Below, piece after piece: positions 7,334 through 16,328 of a stretch of DNA of 54,359 bases. The position numbers were made by a program, and so were the translations under genes. How positions within the stretch are numbered: position 1 is the stretch's first letter; each line of letters starts with the position of its first letter. The stretch is taken from contig NZ_JAUSTY010000026.1 in the NCBI RefSeq assembly GCF_030813115.1, positions 1 through 54,359 of the forward strand, written 5' to 3'. Below the pieces are notes generated by a model that was given only the letters and a program-made list of their open reading frames with translations, did not search any database and was not told the DNA's origin. Source of the stretch: Bacillus horti (lineage in GTDB: Bacteria > Bacillota > Bacilli > Caldalkalibacillales > JCM-10596).

Positions 7334-8103
7334 ACCAAATAGCTGAGCTTATTCATAATGAGAATGTGAAGATTTATAAAAAATCTAGGACATGGATTCT
7401 TCTAGGTTTGTTAATTATCGCTAATAGTATGGTAGGATTATTCCTAAAAATGCTGTTTGGTGGTACTGATTATATGTTTTGGGATTTTGTAGAGAACGGT
7501 ACACAGCTCTTGGTCCTAATTATCTTCATCGGTATTATCCAAGGTGGAGATATCGTTTCAAGTGAATTTCATAACGGAACGATTAAGATGCTCCTTATTC
7601 GACCCGTGAGTAGAGCTAAAATCCTTGTAGCCAAATATCTCTCACTATGTCTATTCCTTGTAGTATTTGTTTGTGCTCACATCATCATTACAGGACTTGT
7701 GGGCTTACTTTTCTTTTCACCTACATCCAATGCTGTAGTAAATGATCCCTTTTTCATCATTAGCATGTTAGGGTCTTACGTGTTTGGGACAATTGAAATA
7801 TTCATTATTAGCACCTTAGCATTCACATTTTCTGCCGTTTCCAGAAATAGTCTATTTTCTATATTAGGACCTATTTTTATCTATTTAGTATCTAACACCC
7901 TTCTAACCTTGCTAAGCTATTCAAATGTTCAAGAAGGTAAATATATCCTATTTGCTCATACAGATCTATCTCAGCATATGTATGGGCAACCGATGTTTGA
8001 AGGGGTGACTTTACTCTTTTCATTAGGCATGATCGCCCTTCATATGGTACTGTTTTTTGCCGTCTCCTACCTCGTTTTTACGAAAAAGGATGTCCACGTG
8101 TAA
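7330..8103 (+). CDS. ABC-2 type permease, partner of the preceding ATPase
   Basis: This 257-aa protein has about six membrane spans and the ABC-2 feature SSEFHNGTIKMLLIRPVSR after the second span. Its ATG overlaps the ATPase stop (ATGA), so the two are translationally coupled and form one exporter. Substrate is unknown; bacitracin-like or lantibiotic self-protection pumps have this layout, but so do many uncharacterised systems. Confidence 0.85.
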   Translation: MNQIAELIHNENVKIYKKSRTWILLGLLIIANSMVGLFLKMLFGGTDYMFWDFVENGTQLLVLIIFIGIIQGGDIVSSEFHNGTIKMLLIRPVSRAKILVAKYLSLCLFLVVFVCAHIIITGLVGLLFFSPTSNAVVNDPFFIISMLGSYVFGTIEIFIISTLAFTFSAVSRNSLFSILGPIFIYLVSNTLLTLLSYSNVQEGKYILFAHTDLSQHMYGQPMFEGVTLLFSLGMIALHMVLFFAVSYLVFTKKDVHV

Positions 8104-8345
8104 TTGTGAACTTTCCGTTAAAAAGGTTGCTTTTTATAGAGAAACATAATAGGGTTACTTCATGGGTTTTTAAAAAATTCATGAGAGAGACTATCATAAT
8201 TTAGAAGTTTGAAGCGAAAATAATACATACAGCCATCCTAGTTTATCTGCCAGTAGAAAAAGAGAAAGGCAGTGTCTTATAGCAGAATACAGAAAACCTC
8301 CTGACACATCAGGTCAGCTACAAACTAAGAACAGGGAGAGTAGAA

Positions 8346-9620
8346 ATGCGTTGGAATAAAAGAGATACTGTAGCTTTTTGCGGAAAGGTTGTTGTTGTAT
8401 TCTTCCTTAGTGTAAGCTTACTAGGTTTACATATGGTAGAAACGGTCGAAGCAGCGACTATTCAAGAACTGAATAAGGAAATTAATCAGCTAGAACAGGA
8501 TCGGAAGAATAAGAATAGTGAACAGAAATCACTTGAACACAGAATGAATAATCTTGAGCAGCAGAAAAGGCAGGCTCAATCTGAAATAAAGTCCCTAGAT
8601 AATAGAATAGGGCAAACACGTACAGAAATTACTCAAACCGAGCAAAAGATTACTCAAACACAAGCAGAAATTGAGAAGCTAGAGCAGGAAATCATAGAGG
8701 CTCAGGAGCAAATTGAGGTAAGGGATGAGTTGTTTAGAGGTCGGGTCCGTCAAATCTATGAATCTGAAGGAAACCTATCTTATATAGATGTTTTATTTGG
8801 GTCCTCTAGCTTTGGTGATTTCTTAGTACGCTTGGAGTTTATTCAGCTCCTTGTCGGACAGGATCAGAAAATACTAGATGATTATATTGCTGCTAAGCAA
8901 TTAATTGAAGATAATAAGGCAGAAGTGGACAAGCTTATGGTTCAACTGGAAGAGGATCGTCATAATCTGCAGGTTTTGCAGGCTAGCTTACAGGATCAGC
9001 GTAAGCAAAAGACGGTCACTATCGCCAGCATTGAGGTGGAACAAGAAGAAGTGGCTGAGTTGGATGAACAGATACAGCAGGAGGTTCTTGCCCTCATTAA
9101 TGAAGTAGCTGCAAAACGAAATCAAGTTCAAGTGAAGCAGCAAGAGCAGCAGCGACTTGCCATAGCAAGAGCACAAAGTCAGCCTACCCAGCAAGTAAAT
9201 GCTCCGAGTGGAGGACAGTTTGCTTGGCCTGTTCCAGCTAGTAGTAGAGTTACTTCACAATTTGGAACTAGAGTTCATCCGATCACTGGAAGGACTTCAA
9301 GCCACAAAGGAATGGATATTGGGGCAAGTACTCCTAGAGTTGATGGAGATACGATTGTAGCAGCTGAAAGTGGAACCGTCATTATTGCTCAATACATGAA
9401 CGGTTATGGCAACACGGTTGTTATCGATCACGGTGGTAATCTACGAACTCTTTATGCTCATATCCGTCAGGGGGGCATAAGTGTAAATGTAGGGGACTCT
9501 GTAAAAAGAGGCGAAAAAATAGCGGAAATGGGTAACACCGGGAACTCTACCGGCTCACATCTTCACTTTGAGGTCCATCTAAATGGACAACAGGTGAATC
9601 CAGCTCCTTATTTGCAATAG
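8346..9620 (+). CDS. Secreted M23 peptidase with N-terminal coiled coil
   Basis: This is a cell-wall peptidase, probably an endopeptidase that cuts peptidoglycan cross-links or stem peptides. Residues 1-37 are a signal peptide ending near VEAA. Residues of about 38-130 and 180-270 are heptad-rich coiled coil of the PcsB/CwlO/EnvC kind. Residues of about 296-424 form the LytM domain with the zinc ligands in SSHKGMDIG and the HLH motif in GSHLHFEVH. The ATG at 8346 follows CAGGGAGAG. The gene is alone, in 240 bp of leader, and ends in a strong terminator. FtsEX-dependent hydrolases share this architecture, so regulation through the coiled coil is possible. Confidence 0.88.
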   Translation: MRWNKRDTVAFCGKVVVVFFLSVSLLGLHMVETVEAATIQELNKEINQLEQDRKNKNSEQKSLEHRMNNLEQQKRQAQSEIKSLDNRIGQTRTEITQTEQKITQTQAEIEKLEQEIIEAQEQIEVRDELFRGRVRQIYESEGNLSYIDVLFGSSSFGDFLVRLEFIQLLVGQDQKILDDYIAAKQLIEDNKAEVDKLMVQLEEDRHNLQVLQASLQDQRKQKTVTIASIEVEQEEVAELDEQIQQEVLALINEVAAKRNQVQVKQQEQQRLAIARAQSQPTQQVNAPSGGQFAWPVPASSRVTSQFGTRVHPITGRTSSHKGMDIGASTPRVDGDTIVAAESGTVIIAQYMNGYGNTVVIDHGGNLRTLYAHIRQGGISVNVGDSVKRGEKIAEMGNTGNSTGSHLHFEVHLNGQQVNPAPYLQ

Positions 9621-9680
9621 ATTTATAGATTAACCTTGCTCTTAGATGAGCTATAACTTCATAGAATAGAAAGTATAGAA

Positions 9681-9728
9681 GGAGCTATCCCCGCAAGCAG
9701 ATTTTTTCTGTAGGGCTAGCTCCTTTTT
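9681..9728 (+). terminator. Terminator of the M23 peptidase gene
   Basis: GGAGCTATCCC (9681-9691) pairs with GGGCTAGCTCC (9713-9723) with one mismatch, followed by TTTTT. It sits between this gene and the convergent fabH gene. Confidence 0.8.
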
Positions 9729-9760
9729 GCTGTCGCACTACAGCCGGTGCGATAGATCAT

Positions 9761-10768
9761 CTAATTCGTTAAATTTGGTATGGTCCAATTCAGCAACAAT
9801 CCGGTGTAGGTTAAACCTCCTCCAAAGCCGTATACAATAACCTTATCTCCATACTTTAACTGATTATTTTGCAGTCCAAGGTGTAGAGCCAAAGGGATAG
9901 AAGCGGATGAGGTATTACCCATATATTCTAGACTATATAACGTACGCTCTAAAGGAATGCCGACCCTCTCACAGATGGATTCAATCATTCTTAGATTGGC
10001 ACTATGGGGAACAAACCAATCGACTTCCTCAGAGCTATGACCTGCTTTTTGAAGTAATTCACGTACACCTTTAGGAACAGAAGTAACGGCCCATTTGTAT
10101 ACCTCGCGTCCATTTTGCACCATCTTGCCATTCCCAAGCATATCTATGTCATCAATGGTTGTTGACAGACCTGTGCGGTATAAATGCTGTCCCCCTTTTC
10201 CTTCAGTGCCGTAGGTTGACGCAAGAAAGCTTGATTCATGTTCATCATACTCCAGTAAAAGCGCCCCTGCCCCATCACCAAAAAGGATGCACGACGTTCG
10301 ATCTGTATAATCTGTAACCTTAGAAAGAGTTTCTCCTCCTATGACAAGCGCTTTTTTATGTAAACTACTCGAGATTAGCCCATTTGCTACATGTAATCCA
10401 TACGCAAAACCAGCACATGTGGCATTTAAGTCAAACGCTGCACATTGTTTGATACCAAACGCATATTGCACTCGGCAGGCAACACTAGGGAAAGGGTAGT
10501 CTGCTGTTGTGGTAGATACAATAATGAGGTCCACATCTTCTAGATTTTTCCCGTATTTCTCCTGCAGATTTTGTACCGCTTTAATACATAAGTCAGAAGT
10601 AAATTCATGTTCCCCGGCTATTCTACGCTCTTTCATTCCTGTCCGTTGAACGATCCACTCGTCGCTTGTATCCACCAACTTTTCAAGATCATAGTTTGAT
10701 AAGATTTGAGCAGGGACGTAGCTACCAAGAGCTGTTATTTTCGCTTTTGCTATTGAATGATTCTGCAA
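9761..10768 (-). CDS. fabH: Beta-ketoacyl-ACP synthase III
   Basis: The enzyme condenses a short acyl-CoA with malonyl-ACP to start fatty acid synthesis; in Bacillales, branched-chain acyl-CoA primers are typical. The catalytic triad is visible: Cys118 in NATCAG, His255 in VPHSANLR and Asn285 in GNTSSAS. The length of 335 aa is normal. The start is a TTG at 10768 with GGAGGTGG six bases upstream; no ATG with a binding site is available. It is a single gene, divergent from the sirtuin. It may be a second FabH copy, since primary fabH normally sits with fabF, which is not here. Confidence 0.9.
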   Translation of the reverse strand: MQNHSIAKAKITALGSYVPAQILSNYDLEKLVDTSDEWIVQRTGMKERRIAGEHEFTSDLCIKAVQNLQEKYGKNLEDVDLIIVSTTTADYPFPSVACRVQYAFGIKQCAAFDLNATCAGFAYGLHVANGLISSSLHKKALVIGGETLSKVTDYTDRTSCILFGDGAGALLLEYDEHESSFLASTYGTEGKGGQHLYRTGLSTTIDDIDMLGNGKMVQNGREVYKWAVTSVPKGVRELLQKAGHSSEEVDWFVPHSANLRMIESICERVGIPLERTLYSLEYMGNTSSASIPLALHLGLQNNQLKYGDKVIVYGFGGGLTYTGLLLNWTIPNLTN

Positions 10769-10927
10769 ACCTTTCCACCTCCACCTTATACTAAGTTATA
10801 TAATTAGATATTAGTACTAGGTATTAATTATGCTAATTATACGAAAGTTAATAGAAAAGATCAAGGTTGTACTGTACCGTGATCCTAGGGATGATAAGAT
10901 GGAGTTACAACGAAAAGGAGGAGAGAA

Positions 10928-11704
10928 ATGGACTTAGAGAAGCAACTGCAACAGTTTAAGCAATGGGTGAAGGAAGCGAAGAGGATAGTTGTGTTAAGTG
11001 GAGCTGGTATGAGCACGGAGTCAGGAATTCCTGATTTCAGATCAACAGAAGGAGTATGGACGAGAAATCAAAGCAGAGAAGAACTGATGTCTCTTTCCTT
11101 CTTGGAGCGTTACCCGGATGAATTTTGGCCCATTTATAAGGATATCTTTCAATTAAAGCTACAGGGAAATTATGTGCCCAACCAAGGGCATTACGCATTA
11201 AAGAAACTTGAGGATTTAGGCAAACAAGTCACCATAGTGACGCAAAATGTAGATGGTCTACATCAGGTGGCAGGAAGCACTCATGTCTATGAAGTACATG
11301 GAACACTTCAGCAAGCCTTTTGTCCAGCTTGTCAGGCTACCTATGACATAGGTTTTATCAATAATCATGACCTACCAATGTGTACCAAGCCTTTATCGAG
11401 TTCTGCCTCCAATTCGGATCAACTAGGAGAGCTATGTCAAACCATCCTTCATCCAGGAGTTGTATTATTTGAGGATCAGGTACGTTATTTGCATGAAAGT
11501 GTAGAAGCTACGACCGCAGCAGATCTTTTTCTTGTATTAGGCTCATCCTTACAAGTAGGACCGATTAATCAGCTAGCCATGATTGCTCAATCTGTTCCTT
11601 CTATTAAAAAAGTTATCCTTAACCGCGAGGCGACAATGTTAGATCATTGCTTTGATTTAGTCATTCATAATGAGATTGGTGCTGTGTTAGGTCAGGCTAT
11701 CTAG
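10928..11704 (+). CDS. Sir2-family NAD-dependent protein deacylase
   Basis: The enzyme removes acyl groups from lysine using NAD+. Visible are GAGMSTESGIPDFRS (NAD site, residues 25-39), TQNVDGLH (105-112), catalytic His124 and GSSLQVGP near the C-terminus. The zinc ribbon has Cys132, Cys135, Cys152 and Cys170: the second pair is separated by 17 residues rich in Ser and Asn instead of the usual two to four. The ATG at 10928 has AAAGGAGGAG upstream. The gene stands alone. Desuccinylase-type Tyr/Arg marks are not evident, so deacetylase is the default assignment. Confidence 0.88.
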   Translation: MDLEKQLQQFKQWVKEAKRIVVLSGAGMSTESGIPDFRSTEGVWTRNQSREELMSLSFLERYPDEFWPIYKDIFQLKLQGNYVPNQGHYALKKLEDLGKQVTIVTQNVDGLHQVAGSTHVYEVHGTLQQAFCPACQATYDIGFINNHDLPMCTKPLSSSASNSDQLGELCQTILHPGVVLFEDQVRYLHESVEATTAADLFLVLGSSLQVGPINQLAMIAQSVPSIKKVILNREATMLDHCFDLVIHNEIGAVLGQAI

Positions 11705-11715
11705 TTTAGATAGCC
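11695..11715 (+). terminator. Hairpin at the end of the sirtuin gene
   Basis: GGCTATCTA/TAGATAGCC is a perfect 9-bp stem with a 3-base loop, overlapping the stop codon. No T-run follows, so termination is doubtful; it may protect the mRNA end. Confidence 0.45.
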
Positions 11716-11791
11716 ATATTGCCCTACTTGTTATTTTGTGTTTAGATCTATTAAGAAATAGTGTGTAAGAAAGATAAATGTGTGCCTCAAA

Positions 11792-11962
11792 TATACAAAA
11801 TATTTGTAATATATTATAATGAAACCAACCATTCCCTATACCCTCCACTTGACCTCCCATACTGATCATTTGTGAAACATATGGCTTTTGTGGAAATAGA
11901 ACTTAGGTTATTTTAAAATGAAGAAAATGGAGAATGAATGGATGTCATCTCATCCAGATGAC
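11792..11962 (+). promoter_or_regulatory. Leader of the CheB-CheR-kinase gene
   Basis: TATAAT at 11815-11820 with TATACA at 11792-11797 (17 bp apart) is a possible promoter. Near the start codon, 11944-11950 and 11956-11962 form a 7-bp hairpin (GTCATCT/AGATGAC). A five-codon frame, ATG at 11988 to TAG at 12005, overlaps the start of the main gene at 11998. Confidence 0.35.
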
Positions 11963-11997
11963 TGCCATTTTATATAAAGAAGGGGTCATGTTCAATT

Positions 11998-14900
11998 ATG
12001 AGTAGCGATCGGTTATCAGGGAAGGATGCAAAGAGCTCTTTAGATCAGAATCAACAGAAGAGCTTTATTGTTGGGATAGGAGCCTCAGCTGGGGGGCTTG
12101 AAGCAATAACTAGTTTTTTTGATCATTTAGGGGCTACACATGGAATCGCGTTTGTCGTTATTCAGCATTTATCTCCTAGACACAAGAGCTACATGGTTGA
12201 GCTTCTTTCCAAACATACATCCATGCCCGTCTACCATGCACAAGAAGGAATGATGATTGAACTAGGCTGTATATATCTTCTCCCACCAAACAAATGCATG
12301 ACCATACATAAGGGGAAACTGGTTTTATCTGATAGAGCCTTGGATGAGCCCCATTTTCCTATTGATGTTTTTTTGACCTCCCTTGCTCATGATCAGAAGG
12401 AGCAAGCGATGGCGATTATTTTATCAGGAAAAGGAAATGATGGGGCTATTGGAGTTCAAGCGATACATGAGCAAGGTGGGCTTGTTTTTGTACAGGATGA
12501 GGATACAGCACAGTACTCGGATATGCCACAAAGCGCAATGGCCACGAACGTAGTTAATTATATGATGACGGTTGAAGAAATGGCTATTGCGCTAGAGAGT
12601 ATTGTAGGGAAGCAAAGTCTTGATATTACACAGCATAGGCATGGAGAAACATATGCAGATATCCTGTATGAGATTAAGCAGTATACAGGAATGGATTTTT
12701 CCTATTATCGTCCTAACAGTATTTTGCGCCGGATAGAAAAAAGAATGAGCCTTCTCGAGGTAAACTGTACAACCATTCAGCAGTATTGGAAGTACCTACA
12801 GAATCATGAAGAAGAAATTGAACGATTGCAGCAGGACATCCTAATCGGGGTAACGAGTTTTTTTAGAGATCCTAATGCTTTCCGTGTTTTAGAATCCCAT
12901 ATTCTCCCTAAAATACTAAAACATGATTCTAGTGATAGGGAGGTTAGAATGTGGGTAGCAGGTTGCTCGACAGGTGAAGAGGCTTATTCTCTCGCAATTT
13001 TATGTAAGGAGTACATGCGTAAGCAAAACAATAGGATAAAGATCAAAATCTTTGCTACAGATATAGATAAACGTGCCATTGAACATGCAGGACATGGAAC
13101 CTATTCCGCTGAAATAGAGCGTACTCTTACTCCAGAGCTTTTAGGTAGATATTTTACCCAGCTTACTCACATGAATGGGTATCAGGTTAATAGAGAGATT
13201 AGGGCAATGATTGTGTTTGCTACGCATGATGTGACGAAAGATGCTCCATTTATTAATATGGATCTGATTAGTTGTAGAAATTTGCTCATTTATTTTAAAC
13301 CGGAGCTTCAAGAGAAAGTATTGTCTATTTTTCACTACGCCTTAACGACGAAAGGTCATTTATTCCTAGGCTCCAGTGAGACAATAGGGAAGCTTTCCTA
13401 TTACTTTGAGCCAGTTGATGTGAAATGGAGTATCTTTTCGTATAAAGAAAGCACTAGAGCAAGTGTCCCAATTTCATTAGGGGTAAAAGGAAAGGTTATT
13501 GATCAACGAATGGACAAAAAAAAATATCAAAGTCAATTACTGAATAAGAAGCTAAAGCAGACGAAAAACCTTCAGACGATTATCCTAGATAAGTTTATGA
13601 CACCAAGCATTATTGTGGATGAGCTAAATGAAGTTGTTCAATTTTGTGGTCATGTCAACCAATTTTTGCTTATTCCTACTGGACAGGCTAGCTTACATTT
13701 ATCTAAGATTATTCATATTCATACGTATGTGGCCATTCATACAGCCATCAAAAAAGTTCGTAGAGAAAGAAAAGAGGTTGTTTTTCCTACGCTTTTTTAC
13801 AAGGGAGATGGTTCAAGCATGAAGGTTATGCTAACCGTAAAACCATTGTCCCGATACACTCCTTTTTCCTCGTACGTTATTATCTTTATGCATAAGCTGG
13901 AGGAGGAGAATCAGGAGGAGACTTCTCAATACATTAATATTGAAGATAGTATTAATCAACACATTATTGAGCTTGAGCAAGAGCTGGAAATGACAAAGGA
14001 GATTTTACAATCCACCATTGAAGAGCTAGAAACAGCCAATGAAGAGATGCAATCCACAAATGAGGAGCTCATCGCGGCTAATGAAGAGATGCAAAGTATT
14101 AATGAAGAGCTACAATCCGTCAATGAGGAGCTTCTATCAGTTAACACGGAGCATGAGATGAAGATAGAGGAGCTAACAGATCTTAATAATGATATGGATA
14201 ACTTCTTGGTTAGTACTCAAATTGCAACAATCTTTCTAGATAGGAAGCTCTATGTAAAACGATTCACTCCTTCCGTAAAAAATGTCGTCCATCTGTTAGA
14301 AGTGGATATTGGAAGGCCAATAGCGCACATTAACCATAACTTGATTTATGCAGACCTACTTACCGATGCTAGGAGTGTTTTGCACACCTCTCGTTCCATT
14401 GAAAAGGAAATTCGCAGCTATGATGGACGCTGGTTTAGTATGCGTATTCTACCCTATCGGACGAAGGAAAAGGATATTGACGGGATTGTCATCACGTTTA
14501 TGGATATCACGGATATTAAACTGGCGAACAGAAAACTGCAACGGTTACACACAGCTATTGAGCAAAGTCCGAACATCGTCGTTATATGCGATATGAATAA
14601 TAACATCGAATACGCTAATTTAAAATTCTATGAAAATACGGGCTGGACAACGGAAGAGATTCATACTCAGAAGCAGGTTCCTTTTCTATATTTTGAAGAA
14701 CTGACCACAGATGAGTACCAGCAGTATCTTGATCGCTTTAAATCCAATAAGCCTTGGATTGGAGAAATGAAGTATCTGGATAAAGCAGGACATCTACATT
14801 GGGCATCCGTAACGGTGCTACCCTTCAAGGACGAATTCGAAGGAACGATGCAGAACCTTATCTTAGCTGAGGATATTTCAGAGAAAAAGCATGCGGAACA

Positions 14901-15573
14901 AATTCTAAAACGTTCAGAGATGATGTCTGCGTTAGGTGAGCTTGCAGCAGGTATTGCCCATGAGATTCGGAATCCGCTAACAGCTTTGAAAGGATTTACC
15001 CGTCTAATGCAATCTGAAAATAACGGGAACGCTAATTACTTGAGTATTATGATGGATGAGTTTGTGAGGATTGAAACAATTATTACCGAGCTTTTAGGAC
15101 TGTCTAAGCCAAGTATGCTCAGCTATGAGAAAAAAGATATAGTTGAAATTCTCGAGGATGTCAAAATGCTTTTAGAAACACAGGCTATCATTAAAAATAT
15201 TCAAATTGTGACAGAGTTCAAGAGGGGAATTGGCTTAATTAAATGTGTCCCTAATCAATTGAAGCAGGTCTTTATCAATATTTTAAAGAACGCGATAGAG
15301 TCGATGGATAACGGTGGAGAGGTTGTTATAAAGGCTAAGAAAAAGAACAGGGATTGGATTCAAGTTCAAATCAAGGATCAAGGACCAGGAATCCCTGAGG
15401 AAGTATTATCAAGAATTGGTCAGCCTTTCTTTACGACAAAAGAAAAGGGGACTGGATTAGGTATGATGGTCAGCTTTAAGATCATTGAAGATCATAATGG
15501 AAGGATGCTTGTTGATAGTGAGGAAGGAAAGGGAACGGTCATTGATATTATGCTCCCTGTTATAAAATTTTGA
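11998..15573 (+). CDS. CheB-CheR-PAS-histidine kinase fusion protein
   Basis: This 1191-aa multidomain signalling protein reads in order: CheB methylesterase (about 22-205, with Ser30 in GASAGG, His57 in IQHLSP and Asp148 in GNDGA); CheR methyltransferase (about 215-490, SAM loop AGCSTGEEAYS); a coiled-coil linker of repeated ANEEMQS/NEEL units near 670-730; two PAS regions; a HisKA domain with phospho-acceptor His988 in AHEIRNPL; and an HATPase domain (N box NILKNAIES, G1 DQGPGIP, G2 GTGLGMM). All catalytic residues are present. There is no transmembrane segment, chemoreceptor or response regulator nearby, so targets are unknown. AGGGG lies 12 bases before the ATG, rather far. Confidence 0.9.
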   Translation: MSSDRLSGKDAKSSLDQNQQKSFIVGIGASAGGLEAITSFFDHLGATHGIAFVVIQHLSPRHKSYMVELLSKHTSMPVYHAQEGMMIELGCIYLLPPNKCMTIHKGKLVLSDRALDEPHFPIDVFLTSLAHDQKEQAMAIILSGKGNDGAIGVQAIHEQGGLVFVQDEDTAQYSDMPQSAMATNVVNYMMTVEEMAIALESIVGKQSLDITQHRHGETYADILYEIKQYTGMDFSYYRPNSILRRIEKRMSLLEVNCTTIQQYWKYLQNHEEEIERLQQDILIGVTSFFRDPNAFRVLESHILPKILKHDSSDREVRMWVAGCSTGEEAYSLAILCKEYMRKQNNRIKIKIFATDIDKRAIEHAGHGTYSAEIERTLTPELLGRYFTQLTHMNGYQVNREIRAMIVFATHDVTKDAPFINMDLISCRNLLIYFKPELQEKVLSIFHYALTTKGHLFLGSSETIGKLSYYFEPVDVKWSIFSYKESTRASVPISLGVKGKVIDQRMDKKKYQSQLLNKKLKQTKNLQTIILDKFMTPSIIVDELNEVVQFCGHVNQFLLIPTGQASLHLSKIIHIHTYVAIHTAIKKVRRERKEVVFPTLFYKGDGSSMKVMLTVKPLSRYTPFSSYVIIFMHKLEEENQEETSQYINIEDSINQHIIELEQELEMTKEILQSTIEELETANEEMQSTNEELIAANEEMQSINEELQSVNEELLSVNTEHEMKIEELTDLNNDMDNFLVSTQIATIFLDRKLYVKRFTPSVKNVVHLLEVDIGRPIAHINHNLIYADLLTDARSVLHTSRSIEKEIRSYDGRWFSMRILPYRTKEKDIDGIVITFMDITDIKLANRKLQRLHTAIEQSPNIVVICDMNNNIEYANLKFYENTGWTTEEIHTQKQVPFLYFEELTTDEYQQYLDRFKSNKPWIGEMKYLDKAGHLHWASVTVLPFKDEFEGTMQNLILAEDISEKKHAEQILKRSEMMSALGELAAGIAHEIRNPLTALKGFTRLMQSENNGNANYLSIMMDEFVRIETIITELLGLSKPSMLSYEKKDIVEILEDVKMLLETQAIIKNIQIVTEFKRGIGLIKCVPNQLKQVFINILKNAIESMDNGGEVVIKAKKKNRDWIQVQIKDQGPGIPEEVLSRIGQPFFTTKEKGTGLGMMVSFKIIEDHNGRMLVDSEEGKGTVIDIMLPVIKF

Positions 15574-15579
15574 TGAAAT

Positions 15580-15618
15580 AGGCTACTCTAGACACCCGTT
15601 GAAGAGTAGCCTTTTTTT
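15580..15618 (+). terminator. Terminator of the fusion kinase gene
   Basis: AGGCTACTCT (15580-15589) pairs with AGAGTAGCCT (15603-15612), a perfect 10-bp stem, followed by a run of Ts. Confidence 0.9.
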
Positions 15619-15663
15619 GTTACTGTCTCTTGGGTAAAAGATATCGCTTGTCTGTATAAAGAG

Positions 15664-15689
15664 GTTTATGGGTCGTTAGGAACGGGAAT
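15664..15689 (+). promoter_or_regulatory. Candidate sigma-B promoter
   Basis: GTTTAT (15664-15669) and GGGAAT (15684-15689) are 14 bp apart. Each differs from the sigma-B consensus (GTTTAA, GGGTAT) at one position. It lies 71 bp upstream of the small charged gene at 15761. Confidence 0.5.
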
Positions 15690-15760
15690 AAATAGGCAAA
15701 TACATCTTTCCTTACGTAAAGGTAGTTTTCCTTTATTAATAGGAGAGAGGAGGCTTATTT

Positions 15761-16069
15761 ATGAGATACTCTGATAATCAAGAGAAGAAACAAGCTGATA
15801 AGAATATAGCAGAGAACAAAGATAAAATGAAACAAATAAATGATGAAAATAAGAACAACACTGATGTCCAAGAAGGACAAATAGAAAACATTAAGGCAGA
15901 AAAGGAGGATAAGGATATGAACGGAAACATGGTCAATAACCTGGATGACATGAAGAAGCTAGGAAAAGAGATGGAAGACATGAGAACCGGGAAGGAATTG
16001 AAGAAAGAAGGTCAGGTTGCCGATCCTGTCCAGCACTCTAGTAAGCCTGAGAAAAAAGATGAAAAATAA
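15761..16069 (+). CDS. Small highly charged protein, unknown function
   Basis: The 102-aa product is almost entirely Lys, Glu, Asp, Asn, Gln and Met, with no hydrophobic core and no cysteine. It is predicted to be disordered or helical. The ATG at 15761 has AGGAGAGAGGAGG upstream, so translation is well supported. A candidate sigma-B promoter precedes it, and sigB is in the window. Very hydrophilic proteins of this sort are common among general-stress or spore proteins, but I do not recognise a family. Confidence 0.7.
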   Translation: MRYSDNQEKKQADKNIAENKDKMKQINDENKNNTDVQEGQIENIKAEKEDKDMNGNMVNNLDDMKKLGKEMEDMRTGKELKKEGQVADPVQHSSKPEKKDEK

Positions 16070-16095
16070 AAGAAAGTAGTTTCCAATATATAAAT

Positions 16096-16123
16096 GCCCT
16101 CAATATCATTTGGTATTGGGGGC
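16096..16123 (+). terminator. Hairpin after the small charged gene
   Basis: GCCCTCAATA pairs with TATTGGGGGC (10 bp with a G-T pair, loop of 8). The following TTATCTTG is only moderately T-rich. Confidence 0.55.
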
Positions 16124-16328
16124 TTATCTTGTTCAACGGAGTATAATTTAAAGATATTAAAAAGGAATAAGAAAAGAATTCTTCAAGAAAAATAAGAAAC
16201 TGTAAAAAAAAGATAAAGTTTTCCTAATTTTTTTTTTCGAAGTTTTCTAAAAACTAAACATAAATCTAATTTTCTGTGATATCTTAATAATTGGAATTAA
16301 AAAATATAATATACAAGGGGGATTTCAC

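Noticed and set aside
16305-16310. TATAAT as -10 box of the first binding-protein gene
   Set aside because: A start about 7 bases downstream would fall in the ribosome binding site, and no suitable -35 box is present.
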